Below, piece after piece: positions 47,508 to 56,814 of a stretch of 64,000 bases of DNA. The stretch comes from Hydrogenophaga sp. Root209 (GTDB taxonomy: Bacteria; Pseudomonadota; Gammaproteobacteria; Burkholderiales; Burkholderiaceae_C): assembly GCF_001428625.1 (NCBI RefSeq), contig NZ_LMIE01000030.1, positions 79,400 to 143,399 of the forward strand, read 5' to 3'. The notes beneath the pieces were generated by a model. That model saw only the letters and a program-made list of their open reading frames with translations, had not been told where the DNA came from and did no database searches. Both the position numbers and the translations under genes were made by a program. Position 1 is the first letter of the stretch. Each line of letters begins with the position of its first letter.

Positions 47508-50500
47508 TCACAGATTGATTTGCGCCCAGGCCTTGTCCAGGCGTTTCACGCTGACCGGCTGCGGCGTGCGCAGCTCCTGCGCAAAGAAGCTCACCCGCAG
47601 TTCCTCCAGCAGCCAGCGCAGTTCCTGCAGGCGCGCGTCCTGCACACCCTTGCGCTCGGCCACCAGGCGCCAGAAACGCTGGTCTTGCGGGCGCAATTCG
47701 GCCAGCCTTGAAGCGTCGCGCGCCGGGTCGGCCCGCAGCTTGTCCAGCCGCAGCTGCACCGCCTTCAGGTAGCGGGGCAGGTGCTGCAGTTGGGCGTAGG
47801 GGGTGAGCAACAGGAAACGTTTGGGCACCAGCCGGGCCAACTGCTGGCCGACATCGGTGGCCACATCGGTGGGCGGTTTGCTGTCCTTGAGCTTGCGTGC
47901 GGCGGCGGCGTATTCGGTGAGGATGGCGCCGGCGCTGCGCGCAATTTCGCTGGCGATCAGCGTGAGGCGTCCTCTTCCTTCATCCACGCGCTGTTTGAAG
48001 GCCACCTCGTTGGTGGGCAGGGGTTCGGCCAGGAAGGCCCGGTCCAGCGCCAGTTCCAGTATCTGCGTGCGCAGTTCTTCCAGCGTGCCGCCACCGCCCG
48101 ACTCCTTGCCCACCTGCATGTAGGCCGCGGCCATGGTCTGCAGGCCGGGCAGGTTCTTCTCCAGATACTTGAGCGCATCGCGGATCTGCAGCGCACACAG
48201 GCGGCGCAGGCCCTCGCGGTGTCGGGCCTTCGCCACGTCCGGCTCGTCGAACACCTCCAGCCGGACCGCATCACCGTCGTCGATGAGCGCGGGAAAACCG
48301 ATCAACGATTGCTGGCCTTTGCGAATCTCCATCAGCTCGGGGAGTTCGCCGAAGTCCCAGCTGGTGTGGCGCTGTGCGGCGCTCACCGCAGGCGCGCTGG
48401 TCGCAGCCGTGCCGGCGGTTGTGGTCACCCGCGCGGCGGGCCGTTGCGCCTGAACCGGCGCAGCCGGGCGCAGGCTGTCCAGTTTGATGGAGGCAAGCGC
48501 CTGGAAAGCACCGCGCGCCTGGCTGCCCAGCTCGGCCTTGAGCGCGGCCAGACTGCGGCCCTGGCCGAGCTGACGGCCATGTTCGTCCACCACACGCAGG
48601 TGCATGAAGTGGTGAGGGCTGAGCATGTCGATCTTGATGTCGTTGCGCTGGATGTCGAGCTGCGTGGCCTCGCGAACCAGTTTCAGCAGTGCATCCATCA
48701 GGTTGCCCGCACCAAACGCCGCCGGTTCGCACAGCGCCTGTGCAAAGCGCTCGGCCGTGGCCGGCAAGGGCACCAGGCGTGAGCGTGGACGCTGGTGCAG
48801 CGTCTTGAGCAAGGCCAGCAACTTGTCCTTGAGCATGCCGGGCACCAGCCAATCGCAGCGGTCGTCGCTGGCCTGGTTGAGCGCAAAGATCGGCAACGTG
48901 ACCGACAGGCCGTCACGTGGGTCACCGGGCACGTGCAGGTAGTCGCAGGCACAGTCCACGCCGCCCAGGCGCAGCGTCTTCGGGAATGCCTGCGTGGTGA
49001 TGCCCGCGGCCTCATGCCGCATCAGCTCTTCGCGCGTGAGCAGCAGCAGCTTTGGATTGCGCCGCACCTCGTCCTGGTACCAGCGCTCGAAGCTTGCACC
49101 GTTGCAGATGTGCGCGGGCAGTTGTTGATCGTAGAAGGCGTAGATCAACTCGTCGTCGACCAGCACGTCCTGCCGGCGCGACTTGTGCTCCAGCTCGGCC
49201 ACCTGCTGCACCAGCTTCTGGTTGGCGGCCAGGAACGGCAGACGCGTCTCCCAGTCACCTGCCACGAGCGCTTCGCGAATGAAGATCGCGCGCGCGCCCA
49301 CCGGGTCCACACGGCCGTAGTCGGTGCGCCGATTGTTGTAGACCACCAGGCCGTAGAGCGTGGCGCGCTCCAGCGCCGTCACCTGAGCCGATTTCTTTTC
49401 CCAATGCGGATCGAGCAGCTGCTTTTTGAGCAGGTGCGAGCCCACCTGCTCCAGCCACAGAGGCTCGATGCCGGCGATGCCACGGCCAAACAGGCGGGTG
49501 GTCTCCACCAGCTCGGCACAGACGATCCAGCGCCCGGGTTTCTTGCTGAGGTTGGCGCCCGGGTGGCGGTAGAACTTGATGCCGCGCGCGCCCAGGTACC
49601 AGTCTTCCGCCTCGCTCTTCTGGCCCACGTTGCCCAGCAGGCCGGCCAGCATGGCCAGGTGCAGCTGCTCGTAGCTCGCGGGCTGGATGTTGATCTGCCA
49701 CTTGTGCTCGGCCACCACGGTGTGCAGCTGGGTGTGGATGTCGCGCCACTCGCGCACGCGCCGCACGTTGACGAAGTTCTCCCGCAGCAGGTTCTCGTAC
49801 TGGCGGTGGCTGAGCTTGTGGTCCTTGCCATGGCCGCCTTTCGTGTCTTCAAGCCATTTCCAGAGCTTGAGCGTGCCGCTGAATTCGCTCTTCTCGTCGT
49901 CAAACTTGGCATGCGCCTGGTCGGCCTGGGCCTGCTTGTCCAGCGGTCGGTCGCGCACGTCCTGCACGCTCAAGGCCGAGGCGATCACCATCACCTCGTC
50001 GAGCGCGCCGCGTTGCTGCGCCTCCAGGATCATTCGGCCCACGCGCGGGTCCAGCGGCAGGCGCGAGAGCGTCTGGCCGATGGGTGTGAGTTCGTTGTCG
50101 TCGTCCACTGCCCCGAGCTCGGCCAACAGCTGGTAACCATCCACGATGGCGCGTTTCTGCGGTGCTTCGATGAAGGCGAAGTCTTCCACCGCGCCCAGGC
50201 GCAGCGCCTTCATGCGCAGGATCACGCCGGCCAGCGAGCTGCGCAGGATCTCGGGGTCGGTGAACTTGGGGCGGCCGTTGAAGCCAGCCTCGTCGTACAG
50301 GCGAATGCAGATGCCGTCGGCCACGCGGCCGCAGCGCCCGGCGCGCTGGTTGGCCGCGGCCTGGCTGATGGGCTCCACCATGAGCTGCTCCACCTTCTGG
50401 CGGAAGCTGTAACGCTTCACGCGCGCGTTGCCGGCGTCGACCACGTAGCGGATGCCGGGCACGGTGAGCGAGGTCTCGGCCACGTTGGTGGAGAGCACGA

Positions 50501-51422
50501 TGCGCCGCCCGCTGTGGTCCTGGAAGATGCGGTCCTGCTCGGCCTGCGACAGGCGCGCGAACAGCGGCAGCACCTCGGCGTTGCGCAGCGTGGGGATGTG
50601 GCTCAGGTGCTTGCGCAGATGGTCGGCCGCCTCCCGGATCTCCCTTTCACCCGGCAGAAAGACGAGAATGTCGCCCCCCTGGGGACCCCGCCACAGTTCA
50701 TCCACCGCATCGGTGATGGCGCTGTTGAGGTCGTAGTCACGGCTCTCTTCGAACGGACGCCAGCGCACCTCCACCGGAAAGGTGCGTCCCGACACCATGA
50801 GCACCGGCGCCGGCCCGCGTTTGGAGGCGAAATACTGCGCGAAGCGGTCGGCGTCGATGGTGGCCGAGGTCACCACCACCTTGAGGTCGGGCCGGCGCGG
50901 CAGCAACTGGCGCAGGTAGCCCAGCAGGAAGTCGATGTTGAGGCTGCGCTCGTGCGCCTCGTCGATGATGATGGTGTCGTAGGCGCGCAGGTCGGGGTCG
51001 GTCTGTGTCTCGGCCAGCAAGATGCCATCGGTCATGAGCTTGACGGACGCGTCCTTCGAGAGCCGGTCCTGAAAGCGCACCTTGAAGCCGACCACGTCGC
51101 CCAGCGGGGTCTTCAATTCTTCAGCAATGCGCTTGGCCACGCTGGAGGCGGCGATGCGCCGCGGCTGCGTGTGGCCGATCATCTGGCCGCGCTGGCCCGG
51201 TTTCGCATTGAGGCGACCACGCCCCATGGCGAGCGCGATCTTGGGTATCTGCGTGGTCTTGCCGGAGCCGGTTTCACCGCAGACGATGACCACCTGGTGG
51301 TCGCGCATTGCCGCCTCGATCTCGTGGCGGCGGGCCGAGACGGGCAGCGTCTCCGGGAATTCGATGTGCAGCGGTGTGGAGGACAAGAGAGGAACTTCGG
51401 TCAAAATCGGGCAGCCGGCCAT
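47508..51422 (-). CDS. hrpA: ATP-dependent RNA helicase HrpA
   Basis: A 1304-residue DEAH-box helicase. Walker A GETGSGKTTQIP is at about residues 49-60, with the DEAH motif in IIIDEAHERSLNIDFLLGYL, VVTSATID, and motif VI AANQRAGRCGRVADG. The middle has the helicase-associated HA2/OB region, and the C-terminal half carries the large HrpA-specific DUF3418 domain. E. coli HrpA acts on ribosome-associated mRNA. The ATG at 51422 gives family length; the frame is open far upstream into argA antisense and lacks homology there. It is divergent from argA, with 39 bases between starts. Confidence 0.95.
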   Translation of the reverse strand: MAGCPILTEVPLLSSTPLHIEFPETLPVSARRHEIEAAMRDHQVVIVCGETGSGKTTQIPKIALAMGRGRLNAKPGQRGQMIGHTQPRRIAASSVAKRIAEELKTPLGDVVGFKVRFQDRLSKDASVKLMTDGILLAETQTDPDLRAYDTIIIDEAHERSLNIDFLLGYLRQLLPRRPDLKVVVTSATIDADRFAQYFASKRGPAPVLMVSGRTFPVEVRWRPFEESRDYDLNSAITDAVDELWRGPQGGDILVFLPGEREIREAADHLRKHLSHIPTLRNAEVLPLFARLSQAEQDRIFQDHSGRRIVLSTNVAETSLTVPGIRYVVDAGNARVKRYSFRQKVEQLMVEPISQAAANQRAGRCGRVADGICIRLYDEAGFNGRPKFTDPEILRSSLAGVILRMKALRLGAVEDFAFIEAPQKRAIVDGYQLLAELGAVDDDNELTPIGQTLSRLPLDPRVGRMILEAQQRGALDEVMVIASALSVQDVRDRPLDKQAQADQAHAKFDDEKSEFSGTLKLWKWLEDTKGGHGKDHKLSHRQYENLLRENFVNVRRVREWRDIHTQLHTVVAEHKWQINIQPASYEQLHLAMLAGLLGNVGQKSEAEDWYLGARGIKFYRHPGANLSKKPGRWIVCAELVETTRLFGRGIAGIEPLWLEQVGSHLLKKQLLDPHWEKKSAQVTALERATLYGLVVYNNRRTDYGRVDPVGARAIFIREALVAGDWETRLPFLAANQKLVQQVAELEHKSRRQDVLVDDELIYAFYDQQLPAHICNGASFERWYQDEVRRNPKLLLLTREELMRHEAAGITTQAFPKTLRLGGVDCACDYLHVPGDPRDGLSVTLPIFALNQASDDRCDWLVPGMLKDKLLALLKTLHQRPRSRLVPLPATAERFAQALCEPAAFGAGNLMDALLKLVREATQLDIQRNDIKIDMLSPHHFMHLRVVDEHGRQLGQGRSLAALKAELGSQARGAFQALASIKLDSLRPAAPVQAQRPAARVTTTAGTAATSAPAVSAAQRHTSWDFGELPELMEIRKGQQSLIGFPALIDDGDAVRLEVFDEPDVAKARHREGLRRLCALQIRDALKYLEKNLPGLQTMAAAYMQVGKESGGGGTLEELRTQILELALDRAFLAEPLPTNEVAFKQRVDEGRGRLTLIASEIARSAGAILTEYAAAARKLKDSKPPTDVATDVGQQLARLVPKRFLLLTPYAQLQHLPRYLKAVQLRLDKLRADPARDASRLAELRPQDQRFWRLVAERKGVQDARLQELRWLLEELRVSFFAQELRTPQPVSVKRLDKAWAQINL

Positions 51423-51461
51423 TATCCGCGTCCGGCCCACCGTCTGCCCGCCATCCGCCCC

Positions 51462-52802
51462 ATGTCCACAGTCTTCAACTTCACCTTCGTTCCCTGGTTC
51501 CGCTCGGTCGCGCCCTACATCCACAAACACCGGGGCAACACCATCGTGGTCGGCATCGCGGGCGAGGCCATCGCGGCCGGCAAGCTGGAGAAACTGGCGC
51601 AAGACCTCGCGCTGATCCAGAGCATGGGCGTGGAGATCGTGCTGGTGCATGGCTTTCGCCCGCAGGTGAACGAGCAGTTGCGCCTGAAAGGCCATGAGGC
51701 GAAGTACTCGCATGGCATGCGCATCACCGACGAGGTGGCGCTGGACTGCGCGCAGGAAGCCGCCGGTCAGCTGCGCTACGAGATCGAGGCGGCCTTCAGC
51801 CAGGGCCTGCCCAACACGCCCATGGCCGGCGCCACCGTGCGCGTGATCTCGGGCAACTTCATCACCGCGCGCCCCGTGGGCCTGATGGACGGGGTGGATT
51901 TCCTGCACTCGGGCCTGGTGCGCAAGATCGACACCGAGGGCATTCAGCGCACGCTCGACATGGGCGCCATGGTGTTGCTCTCGCCCTTCGGTTTCTCGCC
52001 CACCGGCGAGGCCTTCAACCTGACCATGGAAGACGTGGCGACCTCGGTGGCGGTGGCGCTGCAGGCAGACAAGCTGATGTTCCTGACCGAGGTGCCCGGC
52101 ATTCGCGTCGACCAGGCCGACCCGGAAAGCGACATCGACACCGAGCTGCCGCTGGCCGACGCGAAGAAAATGCTGGCCGCCCTGCCCCCGGCCACCCAGC
52201 CGACGGACACTGCGTTTTACCTGCAGCACTGCATCCGCGCCTGCGAAGGCGGTGTGGAGCGCAGCCACATCCTGCCGTTCGCAGTGGACGGTGCACTGCT
52301 GCTGGAGATCTACACCCACGACGGCATCGGCACGATGGTGGTGGACGAAAAGCTGGAGAGCGTGCGTGAAGCCACCATGGACGACGTGAGCGGCATCGTG
52401 GCACTGATCGAGCCGTTCGAGAAGGACGGCACGCTGGTCAAGCGCGACCGCACCGAGATCGAACGCGACGCCGGCAACTACACCATCATCGAGCACGACG
52501 GCGTGATCTTCGGCTGCGCCGCGCTCTACCCCTACCCGGAAGCACGCACCGGCGAGATGGCTGCCCTCACCGTGTCACCCGATACGCAGAGCCAGGGCGA
52601 TGGTGAACGGCTGCTCAAACGCATCGAGGTCAGAGCCAAGGCACAGGGCCTGCAGAGCATCTTCGTGCTCACCACCCGCACCATGCACTGGTTCATCAAA
52701 CGCGGCTTCGTGCAGGTCAGCGCGGACTGGCTGCCCGAGGCGCGCAAGCGCAAGTACAACTGGGATAGAAAGAGCCAGGTTCTGGTGAAGAAGCTGGGCT
52801 GA
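51462..52802 (+). CDS. argA: amino-acid N-acetyltransferase (N-acetylglutamate synthase)
   Basis: A 446-residue two-domain enzyme for the first step of arginine synthesis, acetylating glutamate. Residues about 20-290 form an amino-acid-kinase domain (TIVVGIAGEAIAAGKLEKL, EIVLVHGFRPQVNEQL, RVISGNFITARPVG) used for arginine sensing. Residues about 300-446 form a GNAT domain (EMAALTVSPDTQSQGDGERL, FVLTTRTMHWFIKRGF). The ATG at 51462 begins MSTVFNFTFVPWFRSVAPY, the usual start. A very long in-frame extension upstream is antisense to hrpA and not real. Confidence 0.96.
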   Translation: MSTVFNFTFVPWFRSVAPYIHKHRGNTIVVGIAGEAIAAGKLEKLAQDLALIQSMGVEIVLVHGFRPQVNEQLRLKGHEAKYSHGMRITDEVALDCAQEAAGQLRYEIEAAFSQGLPNTPMAGATVRVISGNFITARPVGLMDGVDFLHSGLVRKIDTEGIQRTLDMGAMVLLSPFGFSPTGEAFNLTMEDVATSVAVALQADKLMFLTEVPGIRVDQADPESDIDTELPLADAKKMLAALPPATQPTDTAFYLQHCIRACEGGVERSHILPFAVDGALLLEIYTHDGIGTMVVDEKLESVREATMDDVSGIVALIEPFEKDGTLVKRDRTEIERDAGNYTIIEHDGVIFGCAALYPYPEARTGEMAALTVSPDTQSQGDGERLLKRIEVRAKAQGLQSIFVLTTRTMHWFIKRGFVQVSADWLPEARKRKYNWDRKSQVLVKKLG

Positions 52803-52820
52803 CCCAGCAGCCCGCCAAGT

Positions 52821-53345
52821 TCAGGCGGGGGTGCGCTTCACCCAGAGCACGACTGCCGCCAGCGCAATCGCGGTGAAGCTGAGGAACGACCAGTTGGCGA
52901 TCGACAAACCCAGAAAGGTCCAGTCGATCACCGAGCAGTCGCCACTGCCGCGGAAGATCATGGGAATGGCGCGGCGAAGCGGAAAGGATTCGATCATTCC
53001 GAAGAAGTCGCGTCCGCAGCTCAGGACCTCTGGCGGATTCCATTGCAGCCAGCTCTGGCGAGCAGCCACAAACGCCCCAAAAACGGCCAGCACACCCATC
53101 TTGATGATGCCGCCCAGCAGCCAGAAGCGGCTGCGCAGAAATGCCGTGACCCCGGCCACCAGCGCCACCGCGATCAGCGCGTAGCGCTGCACGATGCACA
53201 TCGGGCAGGGCTCAAGACCCACGACGTGCTGCAAGTAGAGGCCAAAAGCCAGCATGCCGATGCACACCAGAGCGATCAGGCCCAGAAGCTGGCGGGGATT
53301 GCGTTCGAGAAAGGAAGGCCTGACGGTCGGGATGGTGGTGATCAA
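52821..53345 (-). CDS. dsbB: disulfide bond formation protein B
   Basis: A 174-residue inner-membrane quinone reductase that reoxidises DsbA. Four hydrophobic spans are seen. The first periplasmic loop has the CxxC redox pair in GLEPCPMCIVQRYAL, and the second loop has Cys in VLSCGRDFFG and GSGDCSVIDW. Length matches the family. It is convergent with argA (18-base gap) and downstream of the fpr gene on the same strand. Confidence 0.93.
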   Translation of the reverse strand: MITTIPTVRPSFLERNPRQLLGLIALVCIGMLAFGLYLQHVVGLEPCPMCIVQRYALIAVALVAGVTAFLRSRFWLLGGIIKMGVLAVFGAFVAARQSWLQWNPPEVLSCGRDFFGMIESFPLRRAIPMIFRGSGDCSVIDWTFLGLSIANWSFLSFTAIALAAVVLWVKRTPA

Positions 53346-53396
53346 GGGAGACCCTGTGGTTGAACGGTGCTTCGGAACAGAGCGCTCACAGACCGA

Positions 53397-54170
53397 TCAA
53401 GTTCCTGCGAACGCACGCTCGATCACGAAAGCGCCCGGCCGGCTGGTGTTGCCTTCTTCGAAACCCAATTTTTCAGCCAGCGCCTTCAGGTCGCGCAGCA
53501 TCTCGGGGCTGCCGCAGATCATGATGCGGTCTTCCGCCGGGTTCAGCATGGGGATCCCCAAGTCCTTGGCGACCCTGCCTTCGGCCAACAACTGCGGGAT
53601 GCGACCCTGATGCACGAACGGCTCGCGCGTGACCGTGGGGTAGTACAGCAGCTTCTGCTGCACCATCTCGCCCAGGAATTCGTCGTGCCGCAGCGCATCG
53701 CTGAGGTACTCGCGGTAGGCCAGTTCCTTGACCTGGCGCACGCCGTGGATCAGCACCACCTGCTCGTAGCGCTCGTAGGTTTCCGGATCGCGGATCACGC
53801 TGAGGAACGGCGCCAGCCCGGTGCCGGTGGCCAGCAGGTACAGGCGCTTGCCGGGCAGCAGGTAGTCGATCAGCAGGGTGCCGGTGGGCTTGCGGCCCAC
53901 GATGATGGTGTCGCCCACCTGGATGTGTTGCAGTCGCGAGGTCAGTGGACCGTCGGGCACCTTGATGCTCAGGAATTCGAGGTGATCGGCGTAATTGGGG
54001 CTGACGATGCTGTAGGCGCGCAGCAACGGCTTGCCGTCAACACGCAGGCCGATCATGGTGAAGTGCCCATTGGAAAAGCGCAGCGACGCATCGCGCGTGG
54101 TGGTGAAGCTGAACAGCCGGTCGGTCCAATGATGAACGCTGAGCACGCGCTCTTCCTGAAATGCACTCAT
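53397..54170 (-). CDS. fpr: ferredoxin--NADP(+) reductase (Fpr type)
   Basis: A 257-residue flavoprotein. FAD-binding motif RAYSIVSPNYADHLEF, the NADP-binding LLATGTGLAPFLSVIRDP and IMICGSPEMLRDLK are visible, and the C terminus FVIERAF is the subclass I type. It exchanges electrons between NADPH and ferredoxin or flavodoxin, supporting iron-sulfur enzymes and oxidative stress defence. The ATG at 54170 (MSAFQEERVLSVHHW) is preferred over upstream starts without homology. It is divergent from yggX, another oxidative-stress gene. Confidence 0.94.
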   Translation of the reverse strand: MSAFQEERVLSVHHWTDRLFSFTTTRDASLRFSNGHFTMIGLRVDGKPLLRAYSIVSPNYADHLEFLSIKVPDGPLTSRLQHIQVGDTIIVGRKPTGTLLIDYLLPGKRLYLLATGTGLAPFLSVIRDPETYERYEQVVLIHGVRQVKELAYREYLSDALRHDEFLGEMVQQKLLYYPTVTREPFVHQGRIPQLLAEGRVAKDLGIPMLNPAEDRIMICGSPEMLRDLKALAEKLGFEEGNTSRPGAFVIERAFAGT

Positions 54171-54355
54171 GAGGGGTCCTGTGAAGGCGAAGGTGTCTAT
54201 TGTAAAAAGGCGTCGTGGCAACAAGGCCACCATGGACTTGCGCACCAGCGATCATGCAGACTGCAGCCCTGATGACTTTGCGGTCGATCAAAGGTTGCTA
54301 CAGTCGCCCTCTGCCGCACGAAGCCCGCATCATGCCGGCCTTCGCAAGACACTGG

Positions 54356-54379
54356 AACGAATAATTTCTTCCATTCGTT
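54356..54379. promoter_or_regulatory. inverted repeat upstream of yggX
   Basis: AACGAAT (54356-54362) and ATTCGTT (54373-54379) are perfect 7-base arms around 10 bases. They stand in an AT-rich island 36 bases before the yggX ATG, inside the 245-base fpr/yggX gap. The part CATTCGTTATAA resembles the ATCGTT...TATAA stretch of the putative cys promoter at 56815-56851. Function is inferred from position only. Confidence 0.35.
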
Positions 54380-54415
54380 ATAACCAAATCATCTGACCCA
54401 CACCAAGGACACCCC

Positions 54416-54691
54416 ATGGCACGCACCGTCAACTGCATCAAGCTCGGCAAAGAAGCCGAGGGCCTGGACTTTCCGCCCTACCCTGGCGAGCTGGGCAAAC
54501 GCATCTATGAAAGCGTGAGCAAGGAAGCCTGGGCCGCCTGGCTCAAGCACCAGACCATGCTGCTGAACGAAAACCGCCTGAACCTGGCCGATGCACGCGC
54601 CCGCCAGTACCTCGCGCGCCAGATGGAAAAGCACTTCTTCGGCGAAGGCGCCGACGCTGCTGCCGGCTACGTGCCGCCACCTTCGGCCTGA
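54416..54691 (+). CDS. yggX: Fe(2+)-trafficking / oxidative damage protection protein
   Basis: A 91-residue YggX protein. The family start is [20 protein letters not shown] with conserved Cys7, then [20 protein letters not shown] and [19 protein letters not shown]. YggX proteins protect iron-sulfur clusters from oxidative damage and were proposed to handle ferrous iron. It is followed by the MnmC-type oxidase after 26 bases. Confidence 0.94.
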   Translation: MARTVNCIKLGKEAEGLDFPPYPGELGKRIYESVSKEAWAAWLKHQTMLLNENRLNLADARARQYLARQMEKHFFGEGADAAAGYVPPPSA

Positions 54692-54717
54692 TCCGCGCAA
54701 CCCACGCGCCCGCGCCC

Positions 54718-55923
54718 GTGTCTGACGCTCGACGCCATGCCTTGGTGATCGGCGCTGGCCTGGCTGGCGCGGCGGCCTGCTCCGCGCTGGCCCGCCGTGG
54801 ATGGCGAATCACGTTGCTGGACGCTGCTGGCGGGCCAGCCAGCGGCGCATCGGGCCTGCCGGTGGGCATGCTCAGCCCCCACGTCACACGCTCACCCACA
54901 CCGTTGTCGCGCCTGTCAGCCCTGGGCGTGGCCGACACCCTGGCCGAGCTGCGGCGTCTGGTGCCTGAAGGATCGGGCTGGCAAGCCTGTGAGGTCGACA
55001 ACCTGGCCCACGATCCTGGCCGCTGGCCCGCCGCCCTGGTGCGTCCTTCCGCATTGGTGCAGGCCTGGCTGAATGAGGCGACGGGACTCGACGCGCTGAC
55101 CTGTCTCTGGAACGCACACGTCCACCGGCTGAGTCTCGACATGAGCCGCGACCCGTCTTGCCCCGCGGTCTGGCAAGCCTGGGACGCAGAAGGTCACCCG
55201 CTGGCCAACGCACCGGTGGTGATCGTCGCGGCGGCACTGGGCAGCTTGAGCTTGCTCGCGGGCGATTCGGGTCAACTGTCAGGCGGTGATTTGCCCCTGC
55301 GCCCGGTGCAGGGACAAATGAGTCTCGCGGCGCTGGAAGGCCCTGTCCTGGCCGAGCGGCCTCAGCGCAACGACGGCGTGTTCGTGCCGCGGTACCAGGA
55401 CAGTGGCCTGCCGCCCCTGTGGCCCGACACGATCTGGACCATGGGCTCGACCTATGAGCGCGGCCTGACCCACACCGACGTGAGCCTTGAGGCCCATGAG
55501 CGAAATGCCCTAAGCCTGCACGCCATCCAGCCGGCGGCGGCCGACCGTCTTCGATCCACTCTGGCCCGAGGCCGGTTGCTGGGTTGGGCGCAGGTGCGTT
55601 GTGCCTCGCTGGACCGGCTTCCCCTGGTGGGCGCGGCACCCGACACCGCCGCGCTTCGCGACCTCATGGCATCGGGGCGCGGGCAACGTGTTCGTGTGCA
55701 GTTGGCGGATGTTCCTCGCTGGCCGGGTCTCCACCTGCTCAGCGCCATGGGCTCGCGGGGCCTCACCCTGGCCCATTGGTGCGCAGAGCAACTGGCCATG
55801 CAGCTGGCGGGTGAAGCCACATGGGGGGAACAGAGCTTGCAGGAGGCACTGGACCCAGCGCGGTTTGCCCTCAAAAACGCCCGCCGTCAGGGCGTCGCAC
55901 AGGAACGGGCTACAGCAGGTTGA
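54718..55923 (+). CDS. FAD-dependent oxidoreductase, MnmC C-terminal-domain type
   Basis: A 401-residue DAO-family flavoprotein with GAGLAGAAACSALARRGW at residues about 12-29 and SGLPVGMLSPHVTRSPTPLS, typical of the oxidase half of MnmC, which converts carboxymethylaminomethyl-uridine 34 of tRNA. Other support comes from RPVQGQMSLAALE, WTMGSTYERGLTHTDVSLEAH and DRLPLVGAAPD, and the C-terminal SAMGSRGLTLAHWCAEQLA. The methyltransferase half (MnmD) found in E. coli MnmC is absent here. The start is a GTG. The 3' end overlaps the convergent hypothetical gene by 14 bases. Confidence 0.82.
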   Translation: MSDARRHALVIGAGLAGAAACSALARRGWRITLLDAAGGPASGASGLPVGMLSPHVTRSPTPLSRLSALGVADTLAELRRLVPEGSGWQACEVDNLAHDPGRWPAALVRPSALVQAWLNEATGLDALTCLWNAHVHRLSLDMSRDPSCPAVWQAWDAEGHPLANAPVVIVAAALGSLSLLAGDSGQLSGGDLPLRPVQGQMSLAALEGPVLAERPQRNDGVFVPRYQDSGLPPLWPDTIWTMGSTYERGLTHTDVSLEAHERNALSLHAIQPAAADRLRSTLARGRLLGWAQVRCASLDRLPLVGAAPDTAALRDLMASGRGQRVRVQLADVPRWPGLHLLSAMGSRGLTLAHWCAEQLAMQLAGEATWGEQSLQEALDPARFALKNARRQGVAQERATAG

Positions 55924-56710
55924 GCCAGACTGAAATTTCGGGCGGCTGAATCGGGCGCGCCAACAGGGCCGAGATGCCCGCGCGCTGGGCATGGCGTCGC
56001 ACGCGGCGCCGACTCCACCATCCGGCCGATGGACCCGCAAGCTCACTGGTGGCCAGGGTCAGGGCCTTGGGGTTGTGCTCGGCAAACAGCCGCATCAACA
56101 ACCAGACATCCAGTTGGGGATCGTCCAGATTGAAGACACCGCAGACATAGTCACTGCGGGCAATGATCGCAATCGCGGCTTCGGTGTTGGTGACCTCGTC
56201 CACCTGCGCCACGCCGGCCAGGGCCAGGCGGGTTCGCAGATAGGTGCGTTCCTGCTCGTCGGCGCCAGCCACCAAGGCACGGCGCACCCCGATGACGTCT
56301 TCTCCAAAGGCCACGTCGAGCGGTGCAGGGGCGGTCACATCCAGATCGAGCAGACCGGAGTCGGCCTGCTTGGCCGCATAAACCGCATCCAGATCGTTCA
56401 GCACGGCGGCCCAGTCGATCGGCCGGTTCATGACGCGCCACGCATGGTCTGGCGCATCCTGGCCGACCCAGATCAGGCGCTGCCCCGTCGGCATTTCCTT
56501 GGCGTGCGACAACACCGCCTCGGCACTCTCCCCATCCACCAGCGCCACTTCAGACACCCCCTTGGGCGCAGCCACGCCTGGGGCGGTCAAGGGAACGTAA
56601 GGGGCATACGACAGATCCCGGGACTGGGAAAGGCGGAACACGGTGTTCAAGGCGTGTCGCTCCACGTCGGAGAAACCCACCACACTGACCAGAACACGCT
56701 GTTTTTGCAT
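55910..56710 (-). CDS. hypothetical protein with receiver-like fold pattern
   Basis: I do not recognise a named family with certainty. The 266 residues alternate hydrophobic strands and helices as in two consecutive receiver-like halves: residues about 5-110 (VLVSVVGFSDVERHALNTVF) and about 138-266 (RRALVAGADEQERTYLRTRL, IIARSDYVCGVFNLDD, AGISALLARPIQPPEISVWL). The first half lacks the usual acidic pocket; in the second, the acceptor position is not clear and the KP motif is RP (ARPIQPPE). No signal peptide or membrane span. It may be a degenerate regulatory protein. Codon use looks like its neighbours. It is convergent with and overlaps the MnmC-type gene. Confidence 0.6.
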   Translation of the reverse strand: MQKQRVLVSVVGFSDVERHALNTVFRLSQSRDLSYAPYVPLTAPGVAAPKGVSEVALVDGESAEAVLSHAKEMPTGQRLIWVGQDAPDHAWRVMNRPIDWAAVLNDLDAVYAAKQADSGLLDLDVTAPAPLDVAFGEDVIGVRRALVAGADEQERTYLRTRLALAGVAQVDEVTNTEAAIAIIARSDYVCGVFNLDDPQLDVWLLMRLFAEHNPKALTLATSELAGPSAGWWSRRRVRRHAQRAGISALLARPIQPPEISVWLNLL

Positions 56711-56814
56711 GGCGGCGATGTTACGTCAGCGCCTCTGCGCGCCGCGGCACGTGCGTCAGCCCGTGGGGACCGACGTGCGAAGCCACACGCTCGGACTTCT
56801 ATATTCACCTGAGG

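Noticed and set aside
48795-51461. Very long in-frame extension upstream of argA (would give a 1335-residue protein)
   Set aside because: It is exactly antisense to hrpA, has no protein-like motifs, and argA homology begins at the ATG at 51462. Long antisense frames are common in DNA of this base composition.
51423-52496. Upstream extension of hrpA to 1662 residues
   Set aside because: It is antisense to argA and shows no helicase homology; the family length is reached from the ATG at 51422.
52811-52829. CCCGCC/GGCGGG hairpin between convergent argA and dsbB as a terminator
   Set aside because: The stem is only six bases, lies partly in the dsbB end and has no T tract, so it is not supported as an intrinsic terminator.
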